35,034 bases of DNA from Ceratorhiza oryzae-sativae (GCA_030998015.1 JARWMV010000150.1:1-35034), one strand, 5' to 3'; shown: positions 17,302 through 26,301, counted from the first letter of the stretch. Numbers and translations: made by a program. Notes: generated by a model from the letters alone, not told the origin.

Positions 17302-17688
17302 AACAATTTAGTCATACCAGAAGAGATTCTAATTGCTGCGATTATTCCAGTAAGAATCTATTCTGATTCTCAGTCATCGAGAAAAGAAATTTTAGCCGAA
17401 AATAAAGGGAAAATGGGAATTTATCGATGGGTTAACAATATTAATGGTAATTCTTATATTGGTTCAAGTATGAAATTGGATCGAAGAATGTTAAACTATT
17501 ATCACCCATCTAACTTAAAAAAAACAAATACGATTATCGCCAAAGCCCTTCTAAAATATGGTCACTCTAATTTTTCATTAGAAATTTTAGAGTATATAAT
17601 TTTTGACGATTCTTTATCTATTAAAGATAATAGTAAATTGCTCCTTATGAGAGAGCAACATTACATGGATTCATTAGTTCCGGAATAT

Positions 17689-18028
17689 CCGCCGGCGTTA
17701 GAGGGAATCCTAAAGATTCCCTCGTAGAAAATGACGACCGTTCGTCATTTTCAGCCGGCGGCTAAATATCGATATTATGCCGCGCACTAGCAATCGCAAA
17801 CGGTTGCGATTGCTCACGTTGGTTGGTGGGACAAGTCCCACCAGCAACTAACGCGCGCGGGCCCCCGCTCTATCGGCTAAAATCTTAGGTGTAACCCAAG
17901 ATTTCAGCCGCTAAAGCGGAGGGTCAACGACCCGTGGGCATTGTTAACGAGGCCGCGTTCGCGGCGAGCCGCGCGCACGCAGCCAGGGCCGCCTTGGCAA
18001 GCCAAGGCGTTCGCAGGCGTGCACGGGT
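17689..18028 (+). repeat. Composite family A plus B-prime with AATAT duplication
   Basis: 340 nt flanked by AATAT (17684-17688 and 18029-18033). Since the duplication surrounds the pair, A plus B-prime inserted as one unit here. Removal joins PEY to NILKT. Confidence 0.85.
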
Positions 18029-18221
18029 AATATTCTTAAAACAGCAGGTAACCTTTCAGGTTACAAACACTCAACTGAAGCTATTGAAAAAATGAGTGAA
18101 AGTAAAAAAGGTTCTAGCCACCCCAACTTTGGGAATCCCTTAGAATTTAAACACTCTGAAGAGGCTAAAGATAAAATTAGAGAGGCAAGAACAGGTACGA
18201 AACTCGCTCTTGAAACAATTG

Positions 18222-18317
18222 ACCCCCCAAACTGATGCAGCTATGCTGCATTGTTTGGGGGGGTAATGGCCCTCCCAATACGTTGGCCTTACAGGCTTGG
18301 TAACGCATTGGGAGGTC
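18222..18317 (+). repeat. Family E element, ATTG duplication
   Basis: Short form flanked by ATTG (18218-18221 and 18318-18321), between the NUMOD3 repeats of the GIY-YIG HEG. Confidence 0.85.
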
Positions 18318-18476
18318 ATTGCAAAAATCAGTGCCAGTTGGACAGAAGACCGACGAAAATTAGTAGCAGATGCTTCTCAAAGGGCCAATGGTAAAACTGT
18401 TTTTTTATATTCTATTGATTTTATATTAATTCAAACTTTTATTTCTTCAAGAGTTGCAGCTAGACATTTAAATAGT

Positions 18477-18648
18477 CCGCCGGCGTTAGAGGGAATCCTA
18501 AAGATTCCCTCGTAGAAAATGACGACCGTTCGTCATTTTCAGCCGGCGGCTAAATATCGATATTATGCCGCGCACTAGCAATCGCAAACGGTTGCGATTG
18601 CTCACGTTGGTTGGTGGGACAAGTCCCACCAGCAACTAACGCGCGCGG
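18477..18648 (+). repeat. Family A element alone
   Basis: Full 172 nt copy after AAATAGT, followed by AGATACT. I see no clear target duplication. It disrupts the HEG between RHLNS and DTILKYA. Confidence 0.85.
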
Positions 18649-18795
18649 AGATACTATTTTAAAATATGCTCGTTCAAATGCTGTATTTAAAAATAAATAT
18701 ATTCTATCACTTCAAGAATTGCCTGCTCCGCACCCGTAAATTCCTGATTCAATTAACGTCTTGAATAACGGATATAATGAATCCCCGAAATATAT

Positions 18796-18849
18796 AACCC
18801 AGGAACAATCCCCTCCCGTTTTGCTATTTGTCTTTTCTCTATGGCTGGT
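18796..18849 (+). pseudogene. Second copy of the nad2 exon 2 tail
   Basis: Reads NPGTIPSRFAICLFSMAG, against [18 protein letters not shown] at the true end of exon 2. It stops at the same GCT-GGT splice position and is followed directly by the LAGLIDADG intron. Codons differ (e.g. TCTCTATG against TCCATG), so it is not a recent copy. It looks like the original exon end of the downstream intron, displaced when the GIY-YIG unit arrived. Confidence 0.75.
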
Positions 18850-19220
18850 AAGATGTGGTATGCCAGCTGCAATAGTTAAAGCTCTTCACAACTCTTCTCC
18901 CGTGATGTTAAATCCCGGCAGGGCCACTAAAGTCCTACTTTATCGCCTACCTAATTGATTCGGCGCTTGTACAGGCTTATTGAGAGTTTGTTAGTTCCAG
19001 ATTATTGCTTTAAAATATCATTCTATGCGAGAAAGTCTGTTAAATCTAAGTTACAATTTTGTTAATCGTAAAAACACTTAGAATTGGATCACTCGCAAGA
19101 TTTGTAATTATTGACATAATAAAATCTTCAGAGACTTTACATGGTACATTTTATCAAAAATGAAGACAAAGTCCATTTATCTAACTAACTATTTCTCCCA
19201 GCGAGTAAATTTCTGGATAT
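18850..19220 (+). other. Group I intron core of the second unit in nad2 intron 2
   Basis: AT-rich, no gene. Contains CAGAGACTTTACATGG (19131-19146) and AAGACAAAGTCC (19161-19172), the two P7-region strands, and upstream hairpins (GGCAGGGCC, CGGCGCTTGTAC). This core probably splices the entire stack. Confidence 0.65.
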
Positions 19221-19429
19221 ATGATCAACCCAGAATCCCATAATTTAATCCTTTTATCTCTAATTCCTATATCAAATTTAAATAAACAAAATTATTCTAT
19301 TCATAATAGCAACCATTTAGGCTCATACCTAGCTGGACTCATTGAAGGCGATGGCTCCATTTATACCCCCTTAAATGCTGTTGACTCTAAAGCTACTAAA
19401 AATGTGCCTTACATTGAAATAGCTTTTGA

Positions 19430-19676
19430 CCCGTGCACGCCTGCGAACGCCCTGGCTTAAGCCAAGCAAGCTTGGCTCATATTGACCTTAAGGTCAATAA
19501 TCAAGCCAAGGCGGCCCTGGCGTGCGCGCGGCGTCTGATTCCGAGGTACCCTGGAACTTAAAGTTCCAGGGTACCTCGCAATACCTCGCCGCGAACGCGG
19601 CCTCGATAACCAAACCCCTCGGGTCAACAGCATGTATTTATATATAAATACAATGCTGGATGACCCTAAGCGGGGG
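19430..19676 (-). repeat. Family B element with TTTGA duplication
   Basis: 247 nt flanked by TTTGA (19425-19429 and 19677-19681). Element plus one duplicate is 252 nt, a multiple of three; removal gives GCT-TTT-GAT-ATT (AFDI) with no change of frame. Confidence 0.9.
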
Positions 19677-20143
19677 TTTGATATTAGAGATCTTCCCCTT
19701 ATTAAAAAAATACAATCTGTTTTAGGAGGTGGTTACATTGCCACAAGATCTAATGGCTTAAGTGGTAGATTCGTTGTTAAAAAACAAGATATCTTATTGA
19801 GATTAGTAAATTTAATTAATGGTCATATGCGAACTCCTAAAATAGAAGCTCTTCACCGCCTAATTGCTTGGTTGAATCTTAACCGAAATGAATCAATTCC
19901 TTTATTAGGAAAAGATTAATCACCATTAAGAGATTCCCCATGGTTATCTGGTATGTTGGAGGCTGATAGTTCTTTCTACTCTACATGGAAGTTAAATGAA
20001 AAAGGTATGCTAATAGGTTTAGTGTATTACCTCAGACTAACACAAAAACAAATCTATACTCGAAAATTAGACCCCAGTGTAAATGAATCAATTTTTCCTT
20101 TAATGGAAGAAATAGCTGATTTATTTAAAACAAAAGTAATAGT

Positions 20144-20315
20144 CCGCCGGCGTTAGAGGGAATCCTAAAGATTCCCTCGTAGAAAATGACGACCGTTCGT
20201 CATTTTCAGCCGGCGGCTAAATATCGATATTATGCCGCGCACTAGCAATCGCAAACGGTTGCGATTGCTCACGTTGGTTGGTGGGACAAGTCCCACCAGC
20301 AACTAACGCGCGCGG
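20144..20315 (+). repeat. Family A element alone
   Basis: 172 nt copy. The HEG frame upstream (KVIV) and downstream (DRSYYVEK) differ by the remainder of 172 divided by 3, so exact loss of 172 nt would restore one frame. Confidence 0.85.
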
Positions 20316-20608
20316 AGATAGATCTTATTATGTAGAAAAAGCTTTTGGGGTAAGAACTGATACATTGGAGTCAAGAGTAGAATTATTTAAATATTTAAAT
20401 AAATATCCTCTATTCGGTTATAAATATTTCTATCAAGTTAATTTAGAGAAAATTCATGAATTAGCTATTAGTAAAGAATATAAAACAATAGAGGGTAGAG
20501 ATAAGGTTATAGAGTATAGTCATTTACTGAAATATGACGTGAATAAACATACTTGGGAACATTTAAATGGATTTTATCAAATTTACCCGCCGGTCGAATA
20601 GAGATTCG

Positions 20609-20962
20609 GTACCACCACTATTAGGATTTTTTGGAAAACAATCAGTTCTTTATGCATCAATGAGTACAGGATACTATTTCCTTTCTCTAGTAGCTATTGT
20701 GGTAAGTGTAATTAGTGCATCATATTATCTAAGAATTATTAGAGTAATTTTTTTTGATGCTTCTACAGATTCAACTACAACAAACTCAACAATTGCGAAC
20801 AAAGTTCTTGCCAACGCCGAATTAATGAATAAATCAATTATTCAAAATTCACATAGCTTTGTCATAGCTACATTAACTTTATCTATAATTTTATTCTTCA
20901 TCAAACCAACTTTAGTACTAAATAGCATTCAACTACTTGCTCTATCAATGTATAATATCTAA
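20609..20962 (+). CDS. nad2: nad2 exon 3
   Basis: [40 protein letters not shown] and RVIFFDAS are classical Nad2 C-terminal blocks (PPxxGFxxK and YYLR). Stop TAA at 20960-20962, two bases before the nad3 ATG. With exons 1 and 2 the protein is 531 residues. No GC elements. Confidence 0.94.
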   Translation, partial: VPPLLGFFGKQSVLYASMSTGYYFLSLVAIVVSVISASYYLRIIRVIFFDASTDSTTTNSTIANKVLANAELMNKSIIQNSHSFVIATLTLSIILFFIKPTLVLNSIQLLALSMYNI

Positions 20963-20964
20963 AT

Positions 20965-21366
20965 ATGTCAAGTTTACTATTACTGTTTATATTTGTTCCT
21001 GTTTTAACAGGTATACTATTGGCTTTAAATCTTTTATTAGCCGTCCACAGACCAGATGACTCTAAGGTATCCGCTTATGAATGTGGGTTTTCTCCGATCT
21101 ATGGTCAAACTCGAAGTCCATTTCATGTGCAATTTTACTTAGTCGGAATATTGTTCCTTATTTTTGATCTTGAAATTCTGTTAATATATCCCGCCTGCGT
21201 TAGTTTATACCAAGTGTCTTCTTACGGTTTTTGGATTCTTATTATTTTCTTTGGGATCCTTACTATAGGATTTGTATTGGAAATAGGATCCGGAGTATTG
21301 TACTTTACTGATCAAAAAACTTCTTTGGATAACCTACGTCCTGCAGATGATTTACAAACTAAAATC
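20965..21366 (+). CDS. nad3: nad3 (NADH dehydrogenase subunit 3), full-length copy
   Basis: Small three-helix subunit of complex [21 protein letters not shown] (helix 1), [20 protein letters not shown] with the conserved Cys loop, [20 protein letters not shown] (helix 2 with the D-E pair), and [20 protein letters not shown] (helix 3). Family proteins end soon after LYFTDQ, but here there is no stop: the frame runs on to 21549 ([11 protein letters not shown], then [10 protein letters not shown]) toward the GIY-YIG HEG. I end the feature after the last nad3-like residues ([10 protein letters not shown]); the true C-terminus needs RNA or protein data. Confidence 0.88.
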
Positions 21367-21549
21367 CCCTCCCCTATAATAAACCCACTCTCTCAATGGG
21401 CTGTTTTAGGACTAGTTTTAATTAATAACCTCGACTGTCTTAATTCTTTATCTTTAACTAATGATTTATCTTTTGCTTCTAACTTTGCTGAAATACAAAC
21501 ACTTATTTGTTTGGCAGCTCCAATAATTGGTATAGAATCAAGTAAATCT

Positions 21550-22000
21550 CCGCGCGCGTTAGTTGCTGGTGGGACTTGTCCCACCAACCAACGTGAGCAA
21601 TCGCAACCGTTTGCGATTGCTAGTGCGCGGCATAATATCGATATTTAGCCGCCGGCTGAAAATGACGAACGGTCGTCATTTTCTACGAGGGAATCTTTAT
21701 GGGAGGTAGCCTGGACCATGAGACTCATGGTCAAGGCTACCTCATCTGAGGATTCCCTCTAACGCCGGCGGGACCCGTGCACGCCTGCGAACGCCTTGGC
21801 TCATATTGACCTTAAGGTCAATAATCAAGCCAAGTCGGCCCTGGCGTGCGCGCGGCGTCTGATTCCGAGGTACCCTGGAACTGAAAGTTCCAGGGTACCT
21901 CGCAATACCTCGCCGCGAACGCGGCCTCGATAACCAAACCCCTCGGGTCAACAGCATGTATTTATATATAAATACAATGCTGGATGACCCTAAGCGGGGG
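21550..22000 (-). repeat. Composite nested family A plus family B, minus orientation
   Basis: 21550-21771 is a 222-nt family A copy whose GGGAATC/GATTCCC loop carries an extra 50-nt hairpin (GAGGTAGCCTGGACCATGAG with partner). 21774-22000 is a family B copy with a shortened right arm. Confidence 0.85.
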
Positions 22001-22391
22001 TTTGAATTAGTTACCGAAAAAGATAAGGGGCAAGACACTGATAATGTTTATTTACTGGCTAAACGTCACATAGCATCAGGAGTTCCAACAGACGCTAAAA
22101 TTATTAACCTAATTCTTGCCGAGTTCTCTATTTCTATAACCCAAGATGAGTTAGATATTTTAAGTGGGATTAAAAAATTGGAAGTTAAATTGCCTCTAGC
22201 CAAAGATAGTGATTCAACTATAGATGCAATAGCTCAGAATAAACCATCTAACCGTCTTGTTGGTGTTTACGTTCTAACCAACAAGTTGACAGGAGGACAG
22301 TATGTAGGAAGTTCAATAAATTTAGCGGCTAGAATTAATAGATATTTTAGTCCTAGCGTTCTTGCTAAAGAAAAAAGAGCAATTACTAAAT

Positions 22392-22532
22392 CCCTCCGCG
22401 CTCTTTGATCGCCCGCAGGGCGGCCTAAGCGCGGAGGGCTCCAATAATCGATGATTTGCGAAGGCAAATCTACACCCTGCCTAGAGAACTGCGCTTTAGC
22501 GCACGTCTTGGCAGGGGTATCGATTAGCGGGG
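22392..22532 (+). repeat. Family D element with nested module J
   Basis: Family D interrupted in the AAATCTACA / TCGATTAG loop by CCCTGCCTAGAGAACTGCGC...CTTGGCAGGGG (module J, about 44 nt). The same nesting at the same position occurs at 30373, while 1982 and 2254 lack it. Confidence 0.85.
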
Positions 22533-22685
22533 CTTTGTTAGAATATGGCATTGAAAATTTTTCTCTTGAAATCTATGTAATAGACCCTGGCTTGTTTGAA
22601 GACAAGTTCACATTTAGGGAGCGAGATTTCTCTTTAGCACTGGAACAATATTTTATTTTTACAAAAAACCCTGTTCTTAATCATA

Positions 22686-22932
22686 CCCCCGCTTAGGGTC
22701 AACCAGCATTGTATTTATATATAAATACATGCTGTTGACCCGAGGGGTATGGTTATCGAGGCCGCGTTCGCGGCGAGGTATTGCGAGGTACCCTGGAACT
22801 TTCAGTTCCAGGGTACCTCGGAATCAGACGCCGCGCGCACGCCAGGGCCGCCTTGGCTTGATTATTGACCTTAAGGTCAATATGAGCCAAGCTTGCTTGG
22901 CTTAAGCCAAGGCGTTCGCAGGCGTGCACGGG
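22686..22932 (+). repeat. Family B element with TCATA duplication
   Basis: 247 nt, flanked by TCATA at 22681-22685 and 22933-22937. Same length and same duplicated pentamer as the copy at 4136. Confidence 0.9.
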
Positions 22933-23013
22933 TCATATCAAAGTTGCTGGAGCGACTCCTGGGGGCCCTATGGATGAAAATACAAAACTATCCATAAAAA
23001 AAGGCAACAGTAG

Positions 23014-23056
23014 ACCCCCCAAACAATGCAGCGTAGCTGCATTAGCTGGGGGGGGT
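23014..23056 (+). repeat. Minimal family E element with AGTAG duplication
   Basis: Only 43 nt (ACCCCCCAAACAATGCAGCG...GCTGGGGGGGGT) flanked by AGTAG at 23009-23013 and 23057-23061. The smallest unit in the window with a clear target duplication. Confidence 0.85.
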
Positions 23057-23102
23057 AGTAGACCTTTATACGTTTATAATAGCGATAAAACAATTCTTCA
23101 CT

Positions 23103-23324
23103 CCGCGCGCGTTAGTTGCTGGTGGGACTTGTCCCACCAACCAACGTGAGCAATCGCAACCGTTTGCGATTGCTAGTGCGCGGCATAATATCGATATTTA
23201 GCCGCCGGCTGAAAATGACGAACGGTCGTCATTTTCTACGAGGGAATCTTTATGGGAGGTAGCCTGGACCATGAGACTCATGGTCAAGGCTACCTCATCT
23301 GAGGATTCCCTCTAACGCCGGCGG
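23103..23324 (-). repeat. Nested family A element, minus orientation
   Basis: 222 nt copy with the extra 50-nt hairpin. HEG codons CAC-TC and AGT-GAA flank it; no clear duplication. Confidence 0.83.
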
Positions 23325-23408
23325 AGTGAATCTTCAGCTCCGATCTTACCAGAATTTAATTTGTGTAAACACACTCTTTGGAAACATATATCTAATGGGG
23401 AAGCCTTA

Positions 23409-23563
23409 CCCTCGAGAATCGATGTAGATTTGCCTTCGCAAATCATCGATTCTCGGCGAGGTATTGCCTAGGAATCAGACGCCGCGCGCACGCCAGGGCC
23501 GACTTGGCTTGATTATTGACCTTAAGGTCAATATGAGCCAAGGCGTTCGCAGGCGTGCACGGG
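23409..23563 (+). repeat. Family B variant with internal deletion
   Basis: The left end is CCCTCGAGAATCGATGTAG and partner. The GAGGTACCCTGGAAC arm is reduced to a CCTAGG scar, then the usual right half from GCGCGCACGCCAGGGC to GTGCACGGGTC. Confidence 0.75.
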
Positions 23564-23810
23564 TCAGAATAAGTCAAATCAGAAAATTTCTATTACACTG
23601 GTTGACGATGAGACAAATAAAGAGTACTTATTTTATTCTTTGAGAAGTGCCTCCAAATTCACGAAATCTTTTGATCTAGATAATTCCAGATACATCGGTA
23701 AAGATAAAATATTGAAAATGAAGTCCGGTGAGTCTTACAAAGGGTGGACTATCTTGAGAGATTAACCTGGGAGCCACGGCTGGGGCCGGGGTCAATAGCC
23801 ACGACTACTG

Positions 23811-24180
23811 GTGGGAGAAAAAGTACAAGCATACGAGTGCGGTTTCTCACCAATCTACGGTCAAACTAGATCACCATTCCATGTACAATTCTATATAGTC
23901 GGTATCTTGTTCTTAATTTTCGATTTAGAGTTGCTTTTAGTTTACCCTCTAGCTGTAACTCTTTACCAAGTATCCTCATACGGATTTTGGATAATTACGA
24001 TCTTTTTTGCTGTCTTAACTGTAGGTTTTGTATTAGAAATCGGATCAGGAGCACTATACTTTACAGAACAAAAAACTTCGGTTGCTTCACTACGACCCGA
24101 AGAAAATTCACCATTAAAACCCCTCCCCTCTCCTAAGTCGGAGAAGGGCCCTCTTTTTATTTTAGTATTATTAACTCTGA
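23811..24180 (+). pseudogene. nad3: Second nad3 copy lacking its N-terminus
   Basis: Begins at [20 protein letters not shown] and continues [60 protein letters not shown]. It matches the first copy from KVSAYECGF onward, but with many silent and some replacement differences. The first helix is missing and no start codon with an N-terminal part is near, so it cannot make full Nad3 alone. It runs in frame into a second GIY-YIG HEG, like the first copy. Probably the older C-terminal part displaced by the upstream unit. Confidence 0.8.
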
Positions 24181-24213
24181 TGAGCCCACAAACTGAAAAT
24201 TTATTAGATATTA

Positions 24214-24487
24214 TCACCCTCGAGAATCGATGTAGATTTGCCTTCGCAAATCATTCGATTCTCGGCGAGGTATTGCGAGGTACCCTGGAACTTTAAGTTC
24301 CAGGGTACCTCGGAATCAGACGCCGGCCGCGCTGGGGACGCCCGAAATGCACCTTTACGGTGGTTTTGGGCCCGAAACCATTCGGGCGGTCCCAGCTCCA
24401 ATCCTTGACATTTCCTAAGGAATTGTCAAGGAATGGCAGTTTGGGGGGTCAATGGCGACATTGCAATTATTGGGGGTCACCGTCGAC
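24214..24487. repeat. Composite palindrome, related to 13224
   Basis: CCCTCGAGAATCGATGTAG hairpin, GAGGTACCCTGGAAC arm, GGCCGCGCTGGGGACGCCCG with closing CGGGCGGTCCCAGC, then TCCTTGACATTTCCTAAGGA hairpin and an E-type end. Confidence 0.75.
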
Positions 24488-24671
24488 GGAATGATAGAAA
24501 ATCTACAACAGAATCTTTTTTAAATTTATTAAATGAAAAAGATAATGGTCAACCTACGGATAATATTTACATATTAGCTAAACGTCAATTGAAAAGTAAC
24601 GAACCAGTAAGTTTAGAATTAATCGATAAATATTTGGCTCATTTTTCTTTATTTATTACACAAGATGAATA

Positions 24672-25047
24672 TGACCCGTGCACGCCTGCGAACGCCTTGG
24701 CTTAAGCCAAGCAAGCTTGGCATCAAGCCAAGGCGGCCCTGGCGTGCGCGCGGCGTCTGATTCCGAGGTACCCTGGAACTTAAAGTTCCAGGGTACCTCG
24801 CAATACCTCGCCGCGAACGCGGCCTCGATAACCATACCCCTCGGGTCAACAGCATGTATTTATATATAAATACAATGCTGGTTGACCCTACGCGTATGCC
24901 CCTCAAACAATGCAGCGTAGCTGCACATGTTTGGGGGGCAGGAGTTGGGCAGCGCTCTCTGATCGCGCCTTTAGGCGCGGCCTAAGCGCTGAGGACTCCT
25001 AAATTGGGGGTGATTTGCGCAGGCAAATCTACACCCCCAATTTGGGG
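24672..25047. repeat. Composite of families B (minus), E and C
   Basis: 24672-24892 family B in reverse orientation with a shortened arm, 24896-24941 an E palindrome, 24950-25047 a family C copy whose first bases are replaced by GGGCAGCG. It replaces a few HEG codons, so it may mark an element-to-element deletion. Confidence 0.78.
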
Positions 25048-25300
25048 TATTAAAAAGGTAGAACTAGATTTGCCTTTAAAAAATTCAAGTAAATTACTTC
25101 TAGATACTATCGGAAGAAGTTTAGGTAAAAACCATGAAGATAGTATAAACAATCGATTTGCTGGTGTGTATGTTTTTACTAACAAAAAACCTGGCGAGCA
25201 ATACGTAGGTAGCTCCATTGATCTTGCTACACGAGTACGATATTACTTTAAACCTAGTGTCAGAGCCACTGAAAACAGATTAGTTATTCAATCTTTCTCC

Positions 25301-25467
25301 CGCGTGTAGATCGTGCCAGAGGCACGGCCCACACGCGGAGAGCCGTGATGTGGGATGGGCGCATTGTGCCTTTGGCCAAGCGCCCCGTCGACCCCCCAAA
25401 CTGCTATTCCTTGACAATTCCTTAGGAAATGTCAAGGATTGATGTTTGGGGGGCAGACGTCAATCTC
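25301..25467. repeat. Palindrome block ending in a 77-nt family E element
   Basis: CCGCGTGTAGATCGTGCC...GGCACGGCCCACACGCGG hairpin, then at 25391-25467 the short family E element flanked by CCGTCG (25385-25390 and 25468-25473), as at 11733. Confidence 0.8.
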
Positions 25468-25599
25468 CCGTCGGGTTTGTAGGGGAAATAAATATGGAGA
25501 TGAAAATTTCACTTTAAGTATTTACAAAATAGATCCTAGATTGTTTGAAACAAAATTTAAACCTTTATAATTCTCACGGGCCTTAGAACAATATTTAAT

Positions 25600-25716
25600 T
25601 TTCACACTAAATCCTGCTCTTAATACTATTAAAGTGGCAGGAATACCCTTGCCTAAGAAGGCTAAAATGAAACTTTCACACTAAATCCTGTTCTTAATAC
25701 TATTAAAGTGGCAGGA
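25600..25716 (+). repeat. 43-bp direct duplication at the end of the decayed HEG
   Basis: TTTCACACTAAATCCTG...AAAGTGGCAGGA at 25600-25642 recurs at 25674-25716 with one base changed (GCTC to GTTC). It is not GC-rich or palindromic, so it differs in kind from the other repeats. Confidence 0.85.
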
Positions 25717-25842
25717 GGATACTTGTCTACCGGCAAGCATCCTTAGGAGTCCCCTGCCGTCCACGGCCGCTTTAGCGATCTACCGGCAAAAAGTCCTAGG
25801 TATAATTAATTGTACCTAGGCTTTTTGCAGGGGAGTTATAAT

Positions 25843-26052
25843 GCCCCCGCTCTATCGGCTAAAATCTTAGGTGTAACCCAAGATTTCAGCCGCCCTGCCT
25901 AGAGAACTGCGCTTTAGCGCACGTCTTGGCAGGGGTAATAAAGCGGAGGGTCAACGACCCGTGGGCATTGTTAACGAGGCCGCGTTCGCGGCGAGCCGCG
26001 CGCACGCCAGGGCCGCCTTGGCAAGCCAAGGCGTTCGCAGGCGTGCACGGGT
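25843..26052 (+). repeat. B-prime unit
   Basis: CCCCCGCTCTATCGGC, module J, then GGCCGCGTTCGCGGC and GCCAGGGCCGCCTTGGC. Here it is separated from the next family A copy by 27 bases, instead of following one directly. Confidence 0.8.
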
Positions 26053-26079
26053 CATATACTAACCCCACAGAATCGTCGC

Positions 26080-26301
26080 CCGCCGGCGTTAGAGGGAATC
26101 CTCAGATGAGGTAGCCTTGACCATGAGTCTCATGGTCCAGGCTACCTCCCATAAAGATTCCCTCGTAGAAAATGACGACCGTTCGTCATTTTCAGCCGGC
26201 GGCTAAATATCGATATTATGCCGCGCACTAGCAATCGCAAACGGTTGCGATTGCTCACGTTGGTTGGTGGGACAAGTCCCACCAGCAACTAACGCGCGCG
26301 G
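26080..26301 (+). repeat. Nested family A element
   Basis: 222 nt with the extra hairpin GAGGTAGCCTTGACCATGAG and partner in the first loop. Confidence 0.83.

Larger units (their letters stand above)
17302..18739 (+). pseudogene. GIY-YIG homing endonuclease fused to nad2 exon 2, broken by GC elements
   Basis: In frame with exon 2: [38 protein letters not shown] (GIY and YIG motifs), [34 protein letters not shown] with the catalytic-region Glu, then after a composite NILKTAGNLSGYKHSTEAI, KKGSSHPNFGNP and HSEEAKDKIREARTGTK (NUMOD3-type repeats), after family E KISASWTEDRRKLVADASQR, after family A DTILKYARSNAVFKNKYILS, ending at TAA 18737-18739. Three insertions break it. Confidence 0.8.
19221..20601 (+). 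pseudogene. Two-motif LAGLIDADG endonuclease in nad2 intron 2, with in-frame stop
   Basis: MINPESHNLILLSLIPISNL, HLGSYLAGLIEGDGSIY (first motif), family B insert, DIRDLPLIKKIQSVLGGGYI, INGHMRTPKIEALHRLIAWL, LLGKD then TAA (19917-19919), then in the same frame SPLRDSPWLSGMLEADSSF (second motif), LFKTKVIV, family A insert, [45 protein letters not shown] and TAG. The stop at 19917 would split it even without GC elements. It ends 7 bases before nad2 exon 3. Confidence 0.82.
17302..20608 (+). other. nad2 intron 2: stacked GIY-YIG unit, exon-tail copy and LAGLIDADG group I intron
   Basis: 17302-18795 carries a GIY-YIG frame fused to exon 2 and shows no group I core that I can recognise. 18796-18849 repeats the end of exon 2. 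18850-20608 is a group I intron with P7 strands CAGAGACTTTACATGG and GAAGACAAAGTCC near 19131-19175, followed by a LAGLIDADG HEG ending 7 bases before exon 3. Confidence 0.75.
21367..23765 (+). pseudogene. GIY-YIG homing endonuclease downstream of nad3, broken by GC elements
   Basis: Continues in frame from nad3. After A plus B: VTEKDKGQDTDNVYLLAKRH, FSISITQDELDILSGIKK, LVGVYVLTNKLTGGQYVGSS (GIY and YIG motifs), RINRYFSPSVLAKEKRAITK, family D, ALLEYGIENFSLEIYVID, ALEQYFIFTKNPVLNH, family B, IKVAGATPGGPM, E and A inserts, ILPEFNLCKHTLWKHISNGE, B variant, QNKSNQKISITLVDDETNKE, SRYIGKDKILKMKSGESYKG, WTILRD and TAA (23763-23765). Sequence is nearly complete apart from the inserts. Confidence 0.8.
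24181..25680 (+). pseudogene. Decayed GIY-YIG endonuclease after the second nad3 copy
   Basis: Homologue of the HEG at 21367: LLNEKDNGQPTDNIYILAKR, YLAHFSLFITQDEY, composite insert, GIKKVELDLPLKNSSK, RFAGVYVFTNKKPGEQYVGS (GIY and YIG), RVRYYFKPSVRATEN, insert, YGDENFTLSIYKIDPRLFET, a TAA in frame after KFKPL, SRALEQYLIFTLNPALN. It also lacks the DILS segment and most of the C-terminal domain, and ends in a 43-bp duplication. Clearly further decayed than the first copy. Confidence 0.78.

Noticed and set aside
21393..21587. Minus-strand frame [13 protein letters not shown], seen at several places
   Set aside because: It is the reverse translation of the right arm of family A and appears wherever that arm lies next to open sequence.
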